Positions 1-9,141 of a stretch of DNA of 40,628 nucleotides are shown here, piece after piece; the first letter of the stretch is position 1; each line of letters starts with the position of its first letter. This DNA is from an uncultured Planctomycetaceae bacterium (GTDB lineage Bacteria; Planctomycetota; Planctomycetia; Pirellulales; Pirellulaceae), in contig CAIPEB010000611.1 of assembly GCA_903863885.1 (NCBI GenBank), positions 1 through 40,628 of the forward strand. The letters are read 5' to 3'. The notes beneath the pieces are model-generated. The model saw nothing but the letters and a program-made list of their open reading frames with translations. It was not told the DNA's origin and did not search any database. The position numbers and the translations under genes are program-made.

Positions 1-516
1 AGGTTGCGCAGTCTCGCCTCCGGACAAGCCGTCACGACCGGCCTTCGCGAAAGCCTCGATTCGAAAGCAGCGTCGTTTCGCGCAGCCAAAGGCGACCACC
101 GTCGCGTTGCGGGGCGGCCGACGGGCTGGTCGTGAAATACATAACCCATTGAAAGGCAATGGCTTACGGATCTGTTTCGTGAGCCGTTCTCGCCGCCGGC
201 GACCGCCCTTCGGGCGAGCGTCGCACAGTGAATCTCCGTGGCCGACGCGTTTCCGGTCAATAAAGTAGCAACCGGAAAAACCGTACAGGTTCCGTGTTCG
301 TCTATCTAGTTACACATTGTGCGCGAGCTAGACTTGCCATTATCGGACTATCTTTCGTCCGGCGGCCGACCAGAGGCGTGCGTGAGGCTGTGTCGGCAGC
401 GAAAGCTGGTTCGAACGTCTGATGAACACAATCGGCCGAGTGCTCGGAACGGCAGAGCCACTCGAGCGGCCGTATACCCGTACTCTGATCCGCTGTGCCC
501 GCAAGGAGTCTGATCC
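1..516. other. Non-coding leader region upstream of the giant secreted protein
   Basis: I see no convincing gene here. A short plus-strand open frame at 319-513 lacks a ribosome binding site and any recognisable sequence. The region holds three inverted repeats: CCATTG-N5-CAATGG at 146-162; a two-tier G+C hairpin at 199-224 (GCGAC/GTCGC outside CGCCC/GGGCG); and a perfect 8-bp repeat TTTCCGGT-N13-ACCGGAAA at 250-278. None is followed by a T run, so none looks like a plain intrinsic terminator. The promoter of the gene starting at 517 should lie here, but I cannot place it with confidence. Confidence 0.6.
250..278. promoter_or_regulatory. Perfect 8-bp inverted repeat upstream of the giant gene
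   Basis: TTTCCGGT (250-257) and ACCGGAAA (271-278) are exact reverse complements separated by 13 A/T-rich bases. The element lies about 240 bases upstream of the start at 517. It could be an operator or an mRNA stem; nothing in the sequence identifies a regulator. Confidence 0.35.
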
Positions 517-3500
517 ATGCTTCGCCATTTCCCTTGGGCGTGCTTGTTGGCTTTGGTCCTCACGGACGCGTCGCGTGCCGGAGAGATTGGCTATCTCGAG
601 GACTTTGCGCTGGCCCCGGATCGCACGCAGCCGCTGGCCTCGCTGATCCCCGGTTCGGAAGACTACTACTATTACCACTGCCTCCACTTCCAGCAGAAGC
701 AGCAATTCGACAAGGTCGAGGAACTGCTGAACCTCTACATCCAGCGGTACAAGGACACGCCGCGACTGCGCGAGATTCAGAATCGTCAGGCCTTGTTGAC
801 CTATGACGCTCATCCGCAGCAGTCGCTCGAGTTCCTGCAGCGAAGACTCGATCTGCATTTCAATCATCAGCGGCTTGCGCCGGATGCCAAGCCGAATCTG
901 CCCACCTCGCTGGATCCTCGCGTCATTGACCGCGAGACGCTCACCGCCCGTGCCACTCAGACGCACCCGAACCTGGCCGGTTTCGAGGACGCGGCATTTC
1001 CCTGGCTCGTGACCCGGCCGTTGACCGTCGAGCAGCGCCGCCATTTGCTCGAGCGGCTGAGCCAGCCTGACTTCCCGAAGCTGCCCGAACTCATCGCCGC
1101 CGAGTTGGCGGAGCCCGTCGCCAAACCGTTCGGCGGCCTGCCGATTCACCGACTGCTTCTGCTGGATCAGCTGGATGAGTTGCTGAAGCTCAAGCCGGAT
1201 CTGCTCAACCATACCGAGTTCGTCACGATCTATTTGGCGAAGCTGCAGCCCAACGACGACGTGAACCTGCAATACGAGCCTGAATTGCGGGAAGAGTACC
1301 TGACGCGGGTGTGGGACTTCGTTCAGAAACTGGCCGCTGCGCACAACTCGCTCAAGGCCCATGTGCTGTTTCACCGCCTGACGCACGATCGGGCCAGAGG
1401 CGTGTACGACAAGGACCGGTTCCTGGCTTACCTCGCGCTGCCGCGCCGTGTGGAATACATTCATCCCCGTTTGTTCGACATCGACGAGAATCAGCGATTC
1501 CCGGTGGATCTGAATGCCGACTTCGCCGGCACGACGCGTCTGTCGCCGGTCGGAAACGACGAACCGCTGGTCCGTTCGTACCTGCAGCATTTCTTCGTCG
1601 ACGAAACGTCGACCAAGCCGTACGAGACGTTCATTCGCGAGGATTACCTCCGCGAAGTTTTCGCCGAGACGAAGATCGTCAACGGCCTCGGCGAACCGGA
1701 GAAGTGGTATTCGCTTCTGCCGCCGGAAAAGTACGAGGCGCTCAAGGAACGCGTGGACCTGGATTTTCCCGCGACGAATTCGCAGTTCTTCGCTTCGGAT
1801 GAGGCCGTGAAGCTGGACGTCGACGTCAAGAACGTCCGCACGCTGATCGTCAAAGTGTTCGAGATCCACGCGGAGAACTACTACAGGCAGCAGCAGCGCG
1901 AGGTCAATTCGGACATCATGCTCGATGGTCTCGTGGCCAACGAGGAGAAGACCTATCAGTACGACGAACCGCCATTGCGCCGAGTCAGGAGGCACTTTGA
2001 GTTTCCGCAGTTGGCCAAGTCGGGGGTTTATGTCGTCGACTTCATCGGCAACGGCGTAAGCAGCCGCGCGGTCATTCGCAAGGGGAAGCTGCAGTACCTT
2101 GTCCGCAACAGCACGGCCGGTCATTTGTTCACTGTTTTCGACGAAAATCAGAAACCCGTCCTGGACGCGACGCTCTGGATGGCGGGCCATGAGTACCGGC
2201 CCGACGATCAGGGGCGCATCGTGGTTCCGTATGGATCGGCCGCCAGCCGCCAGTCCATCGTCCTGTCCCGAGGCAACCTCGCTTCGCTCGATGAGTTCCA
2301 GCACGAAGCCGAGAGCTATGAGCTGGTGGCGGGAATCCACGTCGATCGCGAATCCCTGCTGTCGCGGAAGCAGGCCCGCGTCCTCATCCGGCCCGCGCTG
2401 TATCTCAACAAGACGCGAGTCACGCTGTCCGTGCTGCAGGATGTGCGGCTGTTGATCAACTCGGTCGATCTCGACGGTGTCGCCAGCGTGCGCGAGGTCA
2501 AGGACTTCAAGCTGTTTGAGGATCGCGAATCCGAATTCGAGTTCCAGGTGCCGCCGCGGTTGGCGGCGATCCAGTTCGCGCTGCGGGCGCAGGTCCAGAA
2601 TCTGAGCCAGAATAAGAAGGTGGATGTCGCGAGCACCGAGTCCTTCCAGCTCAACGAGATCGCCAAGACCGACAAGATCGCCGACGTGCATCTGGCCAAG
2701 GTCGGCAATGAATACATTCTGGAAATGCGCGGCCACACCGGAGAATCGCAGGCCGACCGCCCGGTGCAATTGACTCTGAAGCACCGGGACTTTACCGAGC
2801 CGGTCATCATCATGCTGCAGACGGCCCAGGATGGTCGCATTCAGTTGGGCTCGCTGCCTGGAATCCAGTCGCTGACCGTCAATGTACCCAACGGCGTGAC
2901 GCACACCTGGACCCCGGCCGAGGACGGATGCACGCTGCCTCAGAATCTCAATGGGGTGGCGGGGCAGGCATTGGAGTTGCCATTCGTCGGCAAACAGGCC
3001 AAGGCCGAACGCGACTCGCTGTCTCTGCTGGAGTATCGCGGCGAAACCCCGGCGCGAGACCGATTCGACGCGCTCGCGGTGGAGGACGGTCTGCTGCGCA
3101 TCCAGGGACTCGGCCGCGGCGACTATATGTTGCTGTTCCGCGAAACCGGACGGCAGATTCGCATCCGTATGGCGGAAGGACCGCAGGAGCAGGGATTCGT
3201 GCTCGGGCGCTCGCGACGATTGGAACTGCGCAATCAGCAGGCGCTGCAGATCGCGGCGATCGATACGCAACCGGACACGATCGAAGTCCGGCTGCGCGGC
3301 GCTACGCCGTTTGCGCGAGTGCACGTGTTCGCGACCCGCTACATGCCCGCCTATTCCGCGTTCAATGAACTCTCCCGAGCGGCTCAACCCGAGCCTTTCG
3401 CGTACAACACCGTCAGGCCCGAATCGCTATACGTCACCGGGCGCAATATCGGGGACGAGTATCGCTACATCATCGATCGCAAGTTCGCCGCGAAGTTTCC

Positions 3501-6500
3501 GGGCAACATGCTGGAGCGCCCGGGCCTGTTGCTGAATCCCTGGGCCGTGCGGTCGACCGAGACGGGTCGCCAGGAGGCCGCGGGGGGCGAAGCGTTTGGA
3601 GCGAAGGCCGAGCCGCCTCGTTCGGTTGCCGAGCAAGCTGAATCGGCGGCGGCCGCCGCTGCACCGACTGCGGGCTTCAGCAGTCTGGATTTTCTCGCCG
3701 ATGCGTCCGTCGTATTGATCAACCAGGTTCCGGACGACAAGGGCGTGGTGCGGATTCGCCGCGACGCGCTCGGACCGCATCAACAGCTGCATTTCGTGGC
3801 GGTCGATGCCGAACGGACGGTCTACCGGACCGTGGCGCTTGCCGAAGTTCCGTTCAACATCCTCGATCTGAGGCTGAGCAACGGGCTGGATCCGAAATCC
3901 CATTTCACGCAGCAGAAACGGATCACGGCATTGGCACCGGGCGAGAAACTCGTGCTGGCCGACCTGGCCACGTCCCGGCTCGAGGTCTACGACAGCGTGC
4001 CGCGGCTCTACTCGCTTTATTCCGCGCTGAAAACCGACGCAAACCTGCAGGAATTCCGGTTCCTGCTCGAATGGCCGAAGCTCGCCATCGAAAAGAAACG
4101 CGAACTCTACTCGAAGTACGCCTCGCACGAGCTGAACTTCTTCCTGTTCAAGAAAGACCCGGCTTTCTTCGAGGCAGTGGTGCTTCCCTATCTGCGGAAC
4201 AAGCTCGACAAGACGTTCCTCGACGAGTGGCTGATCGGCGCTCCGTTGCCGAAGTATCTCGAGCCGTGGCGCTATGAACGGTTGAACGTAGTGGAACGCA
4301 TCCTGCTTTCGCAGCGTCTGGCTGAAGACCGTGCGTTTTCATCGCAGTTGGTTCGAGAACAGTTTGAACTGCTGCCCCCCGACCTCGACCGCTTCCAGGT
4401 TCTGTTCGCCACCGCGCTGCTGGGCCGGGCGCTGGAGGTCAGTGAAGAGCGAGACGGTGTCGCGCGCTGGGCGGATCTGTCGCAGACGAGAGCCACGACT
4501 CGATCATCGAACTTCGCCTTCGGTCTCCCGAGCGGCGGCGCAGCCGGCGCGGTAGCAAGCGGCATTCTCAAGCCGCAGGATTCCGCCGTCCCGCCGCCGG
4601 CACCGGCGCCGGAATCCGCTCCAGCTCCCGCAGCCGCGGCCCCCGCATCGCCCCCAGTCCCCGCCGAGGAGCCGGCACCGGCCGCTGATCGGCCAAGGCG
4701 AGTCGCCGGTCGAGCGGCTCGCGGTGTCGAAAAAGCCGGCAAGGATATGGCGGCCGACAAGTTGGCCGAGCGCGGCAAGGAACCGGCGAATTACTACGCC
4801 GAAGAAGAACTGCTGCGCAAAGAAGTCCGCCGGCTTTACCAGAAGCTCGACAAGACCCAGGAATGGGCCGAGAACAACTACTACCATCTGCCGATCGAGC
4901 AGCAGAACGCGGACCTCGTGAAGGTCAACGCCTTCTGGAGGGACTATGCTCAGCACGATCCGCAGAAGCCCTTCCTCTCCGTGAATTTTGCCTTCGCTTC
5001 CAACAGCTTCACCGAGATCATGTTCGCTCTGGCGCTGCTGGACGTGCCTTTTGAGGCGGGCAGTCACCAGAACGCGCTGAAGGACGCGGAATTGACGCTC
5101 ACGGCTGCCGCTCCGCTTGTCGCTTTTCACGAGGAGATCCGTCCGGCGGCCGTCGAAAAAGATGCGCTGCCGATTCTCGTGAGCCAGAACTTCTTCCGTC
5201 CCGACGATCGGTTCGTGATCGAGAACGGGCAGCAACGCGACAAATTCATCACCGGCGAGTTCCTGGTGAGCACCGTCTACGGCTGCCAGGTGGTCGTCAC
5301 CAATCCGACGTCGGCGCCGCAGAAACTGGATATCCTGCTGCAGATTCCGGTCGGAGCGGTTCCGGTTCTCAATGCGCAAGCGACGCGCAGCGTGCAGGTG
5401 GATCTCGCGCCGTACCACACCCAGACCCTGGAATACCATTTCTATTTCCCGGGCCCCGGCGACTATTCCCACTATCCGGTGCACATTGCCAAGAACGCAC
5501 AACTGCTCGCTTCGGCCCAGCCCGTCACGCTGAAGGTCGTGGCGGTGCCGACGAACATCGACCGCACGTCGTGGGAGTACATTTCGCAGAACGGGACCAA
5601 CGAGGACGTGCTGCAGTTCCTGCGCGAACGCAACCTCGGACCGGTCGATCTTGAGAAGATCGCGTTTCGCATGCAGGACGCCGCTTTCTTCCGTGCGGCC
5701 CTCGAACTGCTCGCCAAGCGTCACGCTTACCATGCGACGCTCTGGTCGTACGGCCTGAAGCACAACGATCCCGCTGCGGTTCGCCAGTACCTGCAACACC
5801 TGGACGAATTCGTGAGCCAGACGGGCGACTATCTGCAGAGTCCGCTCCTTTCGGTTGATCCCGTCGAGCGGAAATCGTACCAGTTCCTGGAATACCGGCC
5901 GCTGGTCAATGATCGGGCTCACCCGCTGGGCCGTCACCGCCAGATCGTGAACGGGCGGTTGTTTGAGCAGTACCAGCATCTGCTCAAGATCCTCAGCTAC
6001 AAGATCGCCCTCGATGCCGACGACACGATGTCGGTCGTGTATTACCTGCTCGTGCAGGATCGCGTCGAGGAAGCCCGCAAGTTCTTCGCGAAAGTCCAGC
6101 CCGACCAGCTCGAAACGAAGCTGCAATACGACTATTTCGCAGCGTACCTGGCCATGTATGAGAGCGATCTCGACAAGGCTCGAAAACTGGCCGACCTCTG
6201 GCGCGAATACCCGGTGGATCGCTGGCGGAACGCGTTCGCGGAGCTCGATCAGCAGATCAAGGAAATCGCCGGAGCGGACGTGAAAGTGCAGGATAAGGAA
6301 AGCCGGAACCAGCAGCAGGGCGAACTCGCGGCCACCGAACCGGGATTTGATTTCCGGGTCGAAGGGCCGAAGTTCGTCATGAACTACCAGAACCTCGCAC
6401 AGGTTCGGGTCGAGTACTACCTGATGGACGTCGAGGTGCTGTTCAGCCGCAACCCGTTCGTCCAGCAGTATTCGAACGACTTTTCCAATATCCGGCCGAA

Positions 6501-6912
6501 TCGGACCGACACGCTGCAGTTGCCCAAGGACAAAACCTCCATCGAGGTGCCCTTGCCGGAGGAACTCCAGCGGCGCAACGTGCTCGTGTCGATCACGGGC
6601 GGCGGGCAGTCCAAATCCCAGGCGTATTACTCCAATGCCATGACCGTGCAGGTGATCGAGAATTACGGTCAGCTGCGGGTCACCAGCGCCGGAACGGGCA
6701 AGCCGCTCGGCGGAGTCTACGTCAAGGTTTATGCGCAGATGCAGGACGGATCCAACAAGTTCTACAAGGACGGGTACACCGATCTGCGAGGCAGATTCGA
6801 CTACACGTCGCTCAGTACCAACGAACTGGATTTCGTGAAGCGATTTGCGCTGCTGATCCTCAGCGATGAGAACGGCGCGCTCGTGCGCGAGGCTCAGCCA
6901 CCGAAACACTAG
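517..6912 (+). CDS. Giant secreted protein, macroglobulin-like architecture (2,131 aa)
   Basis: This is a 2,131-residue exported protein. The start is supported by AAGGAG eight bases before ATG and a Sec signal peptide (about residues 1-21, cleaved near SRAGE). The body is a long string of beta-rich segments, with a helical tetratricopeptide-like stretch around 1700-1920 and a C-terminal carboxypeptidase-regulatory/CNA-like segment (about 2060-2131). Two low-complexity linkers divide it: an Ala-rich one near 1037-1055 and a Pro/Ala one near 1351-1401. The layout recalls bacterial alpha-2-macroglobulins (repeated MG domains), but I find no thioester motif of the CxEQ type and few cysteines. 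A structural or adhesive surface role, or a thioester-less macroglobulin, is inference. Large proteins of this kind are common in planctomycetes. It appears monocistronic, ending at the terminator at 7007-7030. I do not recognise a specific named family. Confidence 0.9.
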   Translation: MLRHFPWACLLALVLTDASRAGEIGYLEDFALAPDRTQPLASLIPGSEDYYYYHCLHFQQKQQFDKVEELLNLYIQRYKDTPRLREIQNRQALLTYDAHPQQSLEFLQRRLDLHFNHQRLAPDAKPNLPTSLDPRVIDRETLTARATQTHPNLAGFEDAAFPWLVTRPLTVEQRRHLLERLSQPDFPKLPELIAAELAEPVAKPFGGLPIHRLLLLDQLDELLKLKPDLLNHTEFVTIYLAKLQPNDDVNLQYEPELREEYLTRVWDFVQKLAAAHNSLKAHVLFHRLTHDRARGVYDKDRFLAYLALPRRVEYIHPRLFDIDENQRFPVDLNADFAGTTRLSPVGNDEPLVRSYLQHFFVDETSTKPYETFIREDYLREVFAETKIVNGLGEPEKWYSLLPPEKYEALKERVDLDFPATNSQFFASDEAVKLDVDVKNVRTLIVKVFEIHAENYYRQQQREVNSDIMLDGLVANEEKTYQYDEPPLRRVRRHFEFPQLAKSGVYVVDFIGNGVSSRAVIRKGKLQYLVRNSTAGHLFTVFDENQKPVLDATLWMAGHEYRPDDQGRIVVPYGSAASRQSIVLSRGNLASLDEFQHEAESYELVAGIHVDRESLLSRKQARVLIRPALYLNKTRVTLSVLQDVRLLINSVDLDGVASVREVKDFKLFEDRESEFEFQVPPRLAAIQFALRAQVQNLSQNKKVDVASTESFQLNEIAKTDKIADVHLAKVGNEYILEMRGHTGESQADRPVQLTLKHRDFTEPVIIMLQTAQDGRIQLGSLPGIQSLTVNVPNGVTHTWTPAEDGCTLPQNLNGVAGQALELPFVGKQAKAERDSLSLLEYRGETPARDRFDALAVEDGLLRIQGLGRGDYMLLFRETGRQIRIRMAEGPQEQGFVLGRSRRLELRNQQALQIAAIDTQPDTIEVRLRGATPFARVHVFATRYMPAYSAFNELSRAAQPEPFAYNTVRPESLYVTGRNIGDEYRYIIDRKFAAKFPGNMLERPGLLLNPWAVRSTETGRQEAAGGEAFGAKAEPPRSVAEQAESAAAAAAPTAGFSSLDFLADASVVLINQVPDDKGVVRIRRDALGPHQQLHFVAVDAERTVYRTVALAEVPFNILDLRLSNGLDPKSHFTQQKRITALAPGEKLVLADLATSRLEVYDSVPRLYSLYSALKTDANLQEFRFLLEWPKLAIEKKRELYSKYASHELNFFLFKKDPAFFEAVVLPYLRNKLDKTFLDEWLIGAPLPKYLEPWRYERLNVVERILLSQRLAEDRAFSSQLVREQFELLPPDLDRFQVLFATALLGRALEVSEERDGVARWADLSQTRATTRSSNFAFGLPSGGAAGAVASGILKPQDSAVPPPAPAPESAPAPAAAAPASPPVPAEEPAPAADRPRRVAGRAARGVEKAGKDMAADKLAERGKEPANYYAEEELLRKEVRRLYQKLDKTQEWAENNYYHLPIEQQNADLVKVNAFWRDYAQHDPQKPFLSVNFAFASNSFTEIMFALALLDVPFEAGSHQNALKDAELTLTAAAPLVAFHEEIRPAAVEKDALPILVSQNFFRPDDRFVIENGQQRDKFITGEFLVSTVYGCQVVVTNPTSAPQKLDILLQIPVGAVPVLNAQATRSVQVDLAPYHTQTLEYHFYFPGPGDYSHYPVHIAKNAQLLASAQPVTLKVVAVPTNIDRTSWEYISQNGTNEDVLQFLRERNLGPVDLEKIAFRMQDAAFFRAALELLAKRHAYHATLWSYGLKHNDPAAVRQYLQHLDEFVSQTGDYLQSPLLSVDPVERKSYQFLEYRPLVNDRAHPLGRHRQIVNGRLFEQYQHLLKILSYKIALDADDTMSVVYYLLVQDRVEEARKFFAKVQPDQLETKLQYDYFAAYLAMYESDLDKARKLADLWREYPVDRWRNAFAELDQQIKEIAGADVKVQDKESRNQQQGELAATEPGFDFRVEGPKFVMNYQNLAQVRVEYYLMDVEVLFSRNPFVQQYSNDFSNIRPNRTDTLQLPKDKTSIEVPLPEELQRRNVLVSITGGGQSKSQAYYSNAMTVQVIENYGQLRVTSAGTGKPLGGVYVKVYAQMQDGSNKFYKDGYTDLRGRFDYTSLSTNELDFVKRFALLILSDENGALVREAQPPKH

Positions 6913-7006
6913 CGGGCATGTTCAGCGGTTGTAGATTGCCGCGCCGCACCTGGCTGCGCGATCGTCTTGCCGAAAGACGAGTGGGCAATACTCCGCCGGT
7001 TGACCG

Positions 7007-7030
7007 CTGCCTGCCGTCGAGGCAGTTTTT
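7007..7030 (+). terminator. Intrinsic terminator of the giant gene
   Basis: CTGCCT (7007-7012) and AGGCAG (7020-7025) form a 6-bp stem with a 7-base loop, followed directly by five T (7026-7030). It lies 95 bases after the stop codon at 6912. The last T is also part of the stop codon of the small minus-strand gene ending at 7030. Confidence 0.75.
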
Positions 7031-7158
7031 CAGGGAATTCTTTCGAACGGTTCCAGCGGCCGCGACAACACCCGTTTTCGCACTGTTGTCAGCCCGATGA
7101 GGGCCCAGAGTGCAAGGTAGGTCAGTCCGATCCCGGTGTGGATGAGTTCAACGGACAT
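7030..7158 (-). CDS. Small single-pass membrane protein (42 aa)
   Basis: A 42-residue frame starts at 7158, with GAGGAAG about six bases upstream of ATG on the minus strand. The protein has one hydrophobic segment of about 20 residues (roughly residues 6-25, IHTGIGLTYLALWALIGL) followed by a basic tail with RKR, which predicts an N-out, C-in transmembrane helix. No family is recognised. A longer frame reaching 7242 exists, but its extra N-terminus has no good ribosome binding site. Because the frame is short and G+C-rich DNA generates chance frames, confidence is moderate. The good Shine-Dalgarno and the clean membrane segment favour a real gene. Confidence 0.5.
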   Translation of the reverse strand: MSVELIHTGIGLTYLALWALIGLTTVRKRVLSRPLEPFERIP

Positions 7159-7567
7159 GAAGGTCTTCCTCGATTGCCTGCGAACGAGATCTTGCATCCA
7201 TGTTTCACAGGCCGTCCTTGCTTCGTTGAGGGATCGACTCAACAGGCCTGCGGCGCTGACAATTTTCTTTTCTCGGCCTACCGCTTACTCAGCCCGTAGC
7301 GGTTTCCCAGCCGTCAGACTTTCTCATCAACGGCTCCGGCCCGGTGATCTGCCGGCCGATCGAGGTCGCGCGGCGGGGCATCTGGCGGCCTAGTTCCGTT
7401 TTGCACATCGCGGCGCGATGTTAAGATCTGACGATCCGGAACGGTTGTCCGTTTCGCGGTCGCTTTGCGGCTCGGACCAGGCGGCCGCGATCGAGCAGCG
7501 TTGCGGAAACCGGAATAAAGTCGGCCGCGCGACGGCCAAGTGCGAGGATTGAAGGGGCCCGCTGCAA
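7159..7567. other. Divergent intergenic region upstream of the Hsp70 operon
   Basis: This stretch of 409 bases lies between the small membrane protein (minus) and the Hsp70 gene (plus). I see no further gene. It contains the operator-like palindrome and promoter-like boxes described at 7399-7427. No CIRCE element (TTAGCACTC-N9-GAGTGCTAA) is present. Confidence 0.6.
7399..7427 (+). promoter_or_regulatory. Candidate Hsp70-operon promoter with palindromic spacer
   Basis: TTTTGC (7399-7404) and TAAGAT (7422-7427) are separated by 17 bases. That spacer is itself a perfect palindrome, ACATCGC-GGC-GCGATGT (7405-7421). The -35 and -10 matches are weak on their own; the exact coincidence of palindrome and spacer makes a regulated promoter plausible. 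The start codon is at 7568. Confidence 0.4.
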
Positions 7568-9115
7568 ATGAGCCAAAATCGTCCACCAGCGGTCGGAATC
7601 GACCTGGGAACCACGTATTCGGTTGTCGCGTGCCTGGACGACGTCAACCGACCGCAAACGCTGGTAAACGGGGAGGGGGACAAGCTCACACCCAGCGCGG
7701 TGCTGTTCGACGGGACCGATACGGTTGTCGGAAAAGAGGCGGTCAAAGCGGTGGCCACCGACGCCGAGCGTGTCGCATTGTGCGCCAAGCTCGAGTTGGG
7801 CAGCCGCATGTACGACAAGGTCATGGGAGGCCGCCAGTACCCGCCCGAAGCGATCGAGGCCTGGGTGCTGAACAAGATCCGGCTGGACTCCCAGCGGCAG
7901 ATCGGGCCTTTTGAAAAAGTCGTGATCACGGTCCCGGCCTATTTCGACGAAACGCGTCGCAAAGCCACGCAGGACGCGGGCTACATGGCCGGCTTCGACG
8001 TGATGGACATCATCAACGAACCGACGGCCGCCGCCGTTGCCTTCGGCTACCAGCGGGGCATGCTGAACCCGGATTCCAGGAAACAGGAAAGCAAGAAGGT
8101 CCTGGTCTACGATCTCGGGGGCGGTACGTTCGACGTTACGGTGATGGACATCACCGGCCGCGATTTCGTGGCACTGGCCACCGACGGCGACGTCCACCTC
8201 GGCGGCCGCGATTGGGACCAGCGAATGGTGGACTACGTGGCCGAGGAATTCGTGCGCCAGCACGGCATCGATCCCCGCGAGGACCCGAATACAAGCGGGC
8301 GTTTGTGGCGCGACTGCGAAGACGCCAAGCGGACGCTCTCCGCGCGGTCCAAGGCATCGGTCGCCTGTGATTACCATGGACGCACGGTCCGCGTGGAGGT
8401 GTCCCGCGAGAAATTCGACGAAATCACCCGCGACCTGCTCGACCGCACGGCTTTCACGACCCGCCAGACGCTGCAGGCAGCCGGCCTTGAATGGGGGCAG
8501 CTCGAACGAATCCTGCTCGTCGGCGGATCAACGCGGATGCCGGCCGTGCGGCAGATGCTGCAAGAACTCAGCGGCAAGGAGCCGGACCACAGCGTTTCTC
8601 CGGACGAAGCCGTAGCGCACGGCGCGGCGCTGCACGCCGGACTGCTGATCGACGAAAGCCTGGGCAAGCCGCCCCGCTTCCGCATCCAGAACGTGAATTC
8701 GCACAGTCTGGGAGTCGTCGCGACCGATGCGGCCACCTCCCGATTGCGAAATGTGATCCTCATTCCCCGCAACTCGCCGCTGCCCGTCAGCGCGAAACGC
8801 ATCTTTCGCACGCAGAAGGAGAACCAGAGGTCCATCCTGGTGCGCGTGGTCGAAGGGGAAAGCGCTTCTCCGGAAGACTGCTCGCCGATCGGCAAGTGCT
8901 CGATCAAACCGCTGCCGCCCGATCTGCCCGTCATGACGCCGATCGAAGTCGCGTTCCGCTACGAAGTGAACGGGCGGCTGACCGTTGTCGTAAGCGTCGC
9001 CGGAAAAGAGATCGCGCACGAGTTCCAGCGGGAAAACAGCCTGACACAGGAGCAACTGGACAGCTGGCGCGAATATATCTCCGGCGTCCCGCGCTACTCG
9101 CCCGAAACCGAATGA
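7568..9115 (+). CDS. Short Hsp70/DnaK-family chaperone lacking the lid
   Basis: The 515-residue protein carries the Hsp70 ATPase signatures: IDLGTTYS near residue 11, the phosphate-2 motif VYDLGGGTFDVTV near 180, and LLVGGSTRMPAV near 320. A substrate-binding beta domain follows (about 370-490). It is about 120 residues shorter than canonical DnaK (about 640) and stops where the helical lid and disordered tail should begin, so substrate release or partner use may differ. GAAGGGG lies upstream of the ATG. It is the first gene of a plus-strand trio: the glycosidase gene starts 26 bases after its stop and the dehydrogenase 4 bases after that. This is most likely a specialised paralogue rather than the housekeeping chaperone, since no dnaJ or grpE is adjacent. 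Confidence 0.93.
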   Translation: MSQNRPPAVGIDLGTTYSVVACLDDVNRPQTLVNGEGDKLTPSAVLFDGTDTVVGKEAVKAVATDAERVALCAKLELGSRMYDKVMGGRQYPPEAIEAWVLNKIRLDSQRQIGPFEKVVITVPAYFDETRRKATQDAGYMAGFDVMDIINEPTAAAVAFGYQRGMLNPDSRKQESKKVLVYDLGGGTFDVTVMDITGRDFVALATDGDVHLGGRDWDQRMVDYVAEEFVRQHGIDPREDPNTSGRLWRDCEDAKRTLSARSKASVACDYHGRTVRVEVSREKFDEITRDLLDRTAFTTRQTLQAAGLEWGQLERILLVGGSTRMPAVRQMLQELSGKEPDHSVSPDEAVAHGAALHAGLLIDESLGKPPRFRIQNVNSHSLGVVATDAATSRLRNVILIPRNSPLPVSAKRIFRTQKENQRSILVRVVEGESASPEDCSPIGKCSIKPLPPDLPVMTPIEVAFRYEVNGRLTVVVSVAGKEIAHEFQRENSLTQEQLDSWREYISGVPRYSPETE

Positions 9116-9141
9116 CGACCGTTTCTCGAGGGATTAACACC

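Noticed and set aside
405-425. GGTTCGAAC, resembling a tRNA T-loop
   Set aside because: No acceptor stem, anticodon arm or D arm can be built around it.
319-513. Possible leader peptide of 64 codons before the giant gene
   Set aside because: No ribosome binding site, no recognised sequence, and it ends just three bases before the ATG at 517 by what may be chance; kept as unsupported.
340-3387. Open frame of 1,015 codons antisense to the giant gene
   Set aside because: It is a shadow of G+C-rich coding DNA: its sequence is Arg/Gln/Leu-rich, has no domain, and lies fully inside a gene with signal peptide, ribosome binding site and terminator on the other strand. The frame at 4504-6909 (801 codons) is rejected for the same reason.
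7159-7567. Search for a CIRCE element upstream of the Hsp70 gene
   Set aside because: No TTAGCACTC-N9-GAGTGCTAA-like sequence is present; a different palindrome is reported instead.
8491-9141. N-terminal extension of the glycosidase frame into the Hsp70 gene
   Set aside because: The extension overlaps the Hsp70 gene in another frame and is basic and repetitive; the signal peptide and ribosome binding site place the start at 9142.
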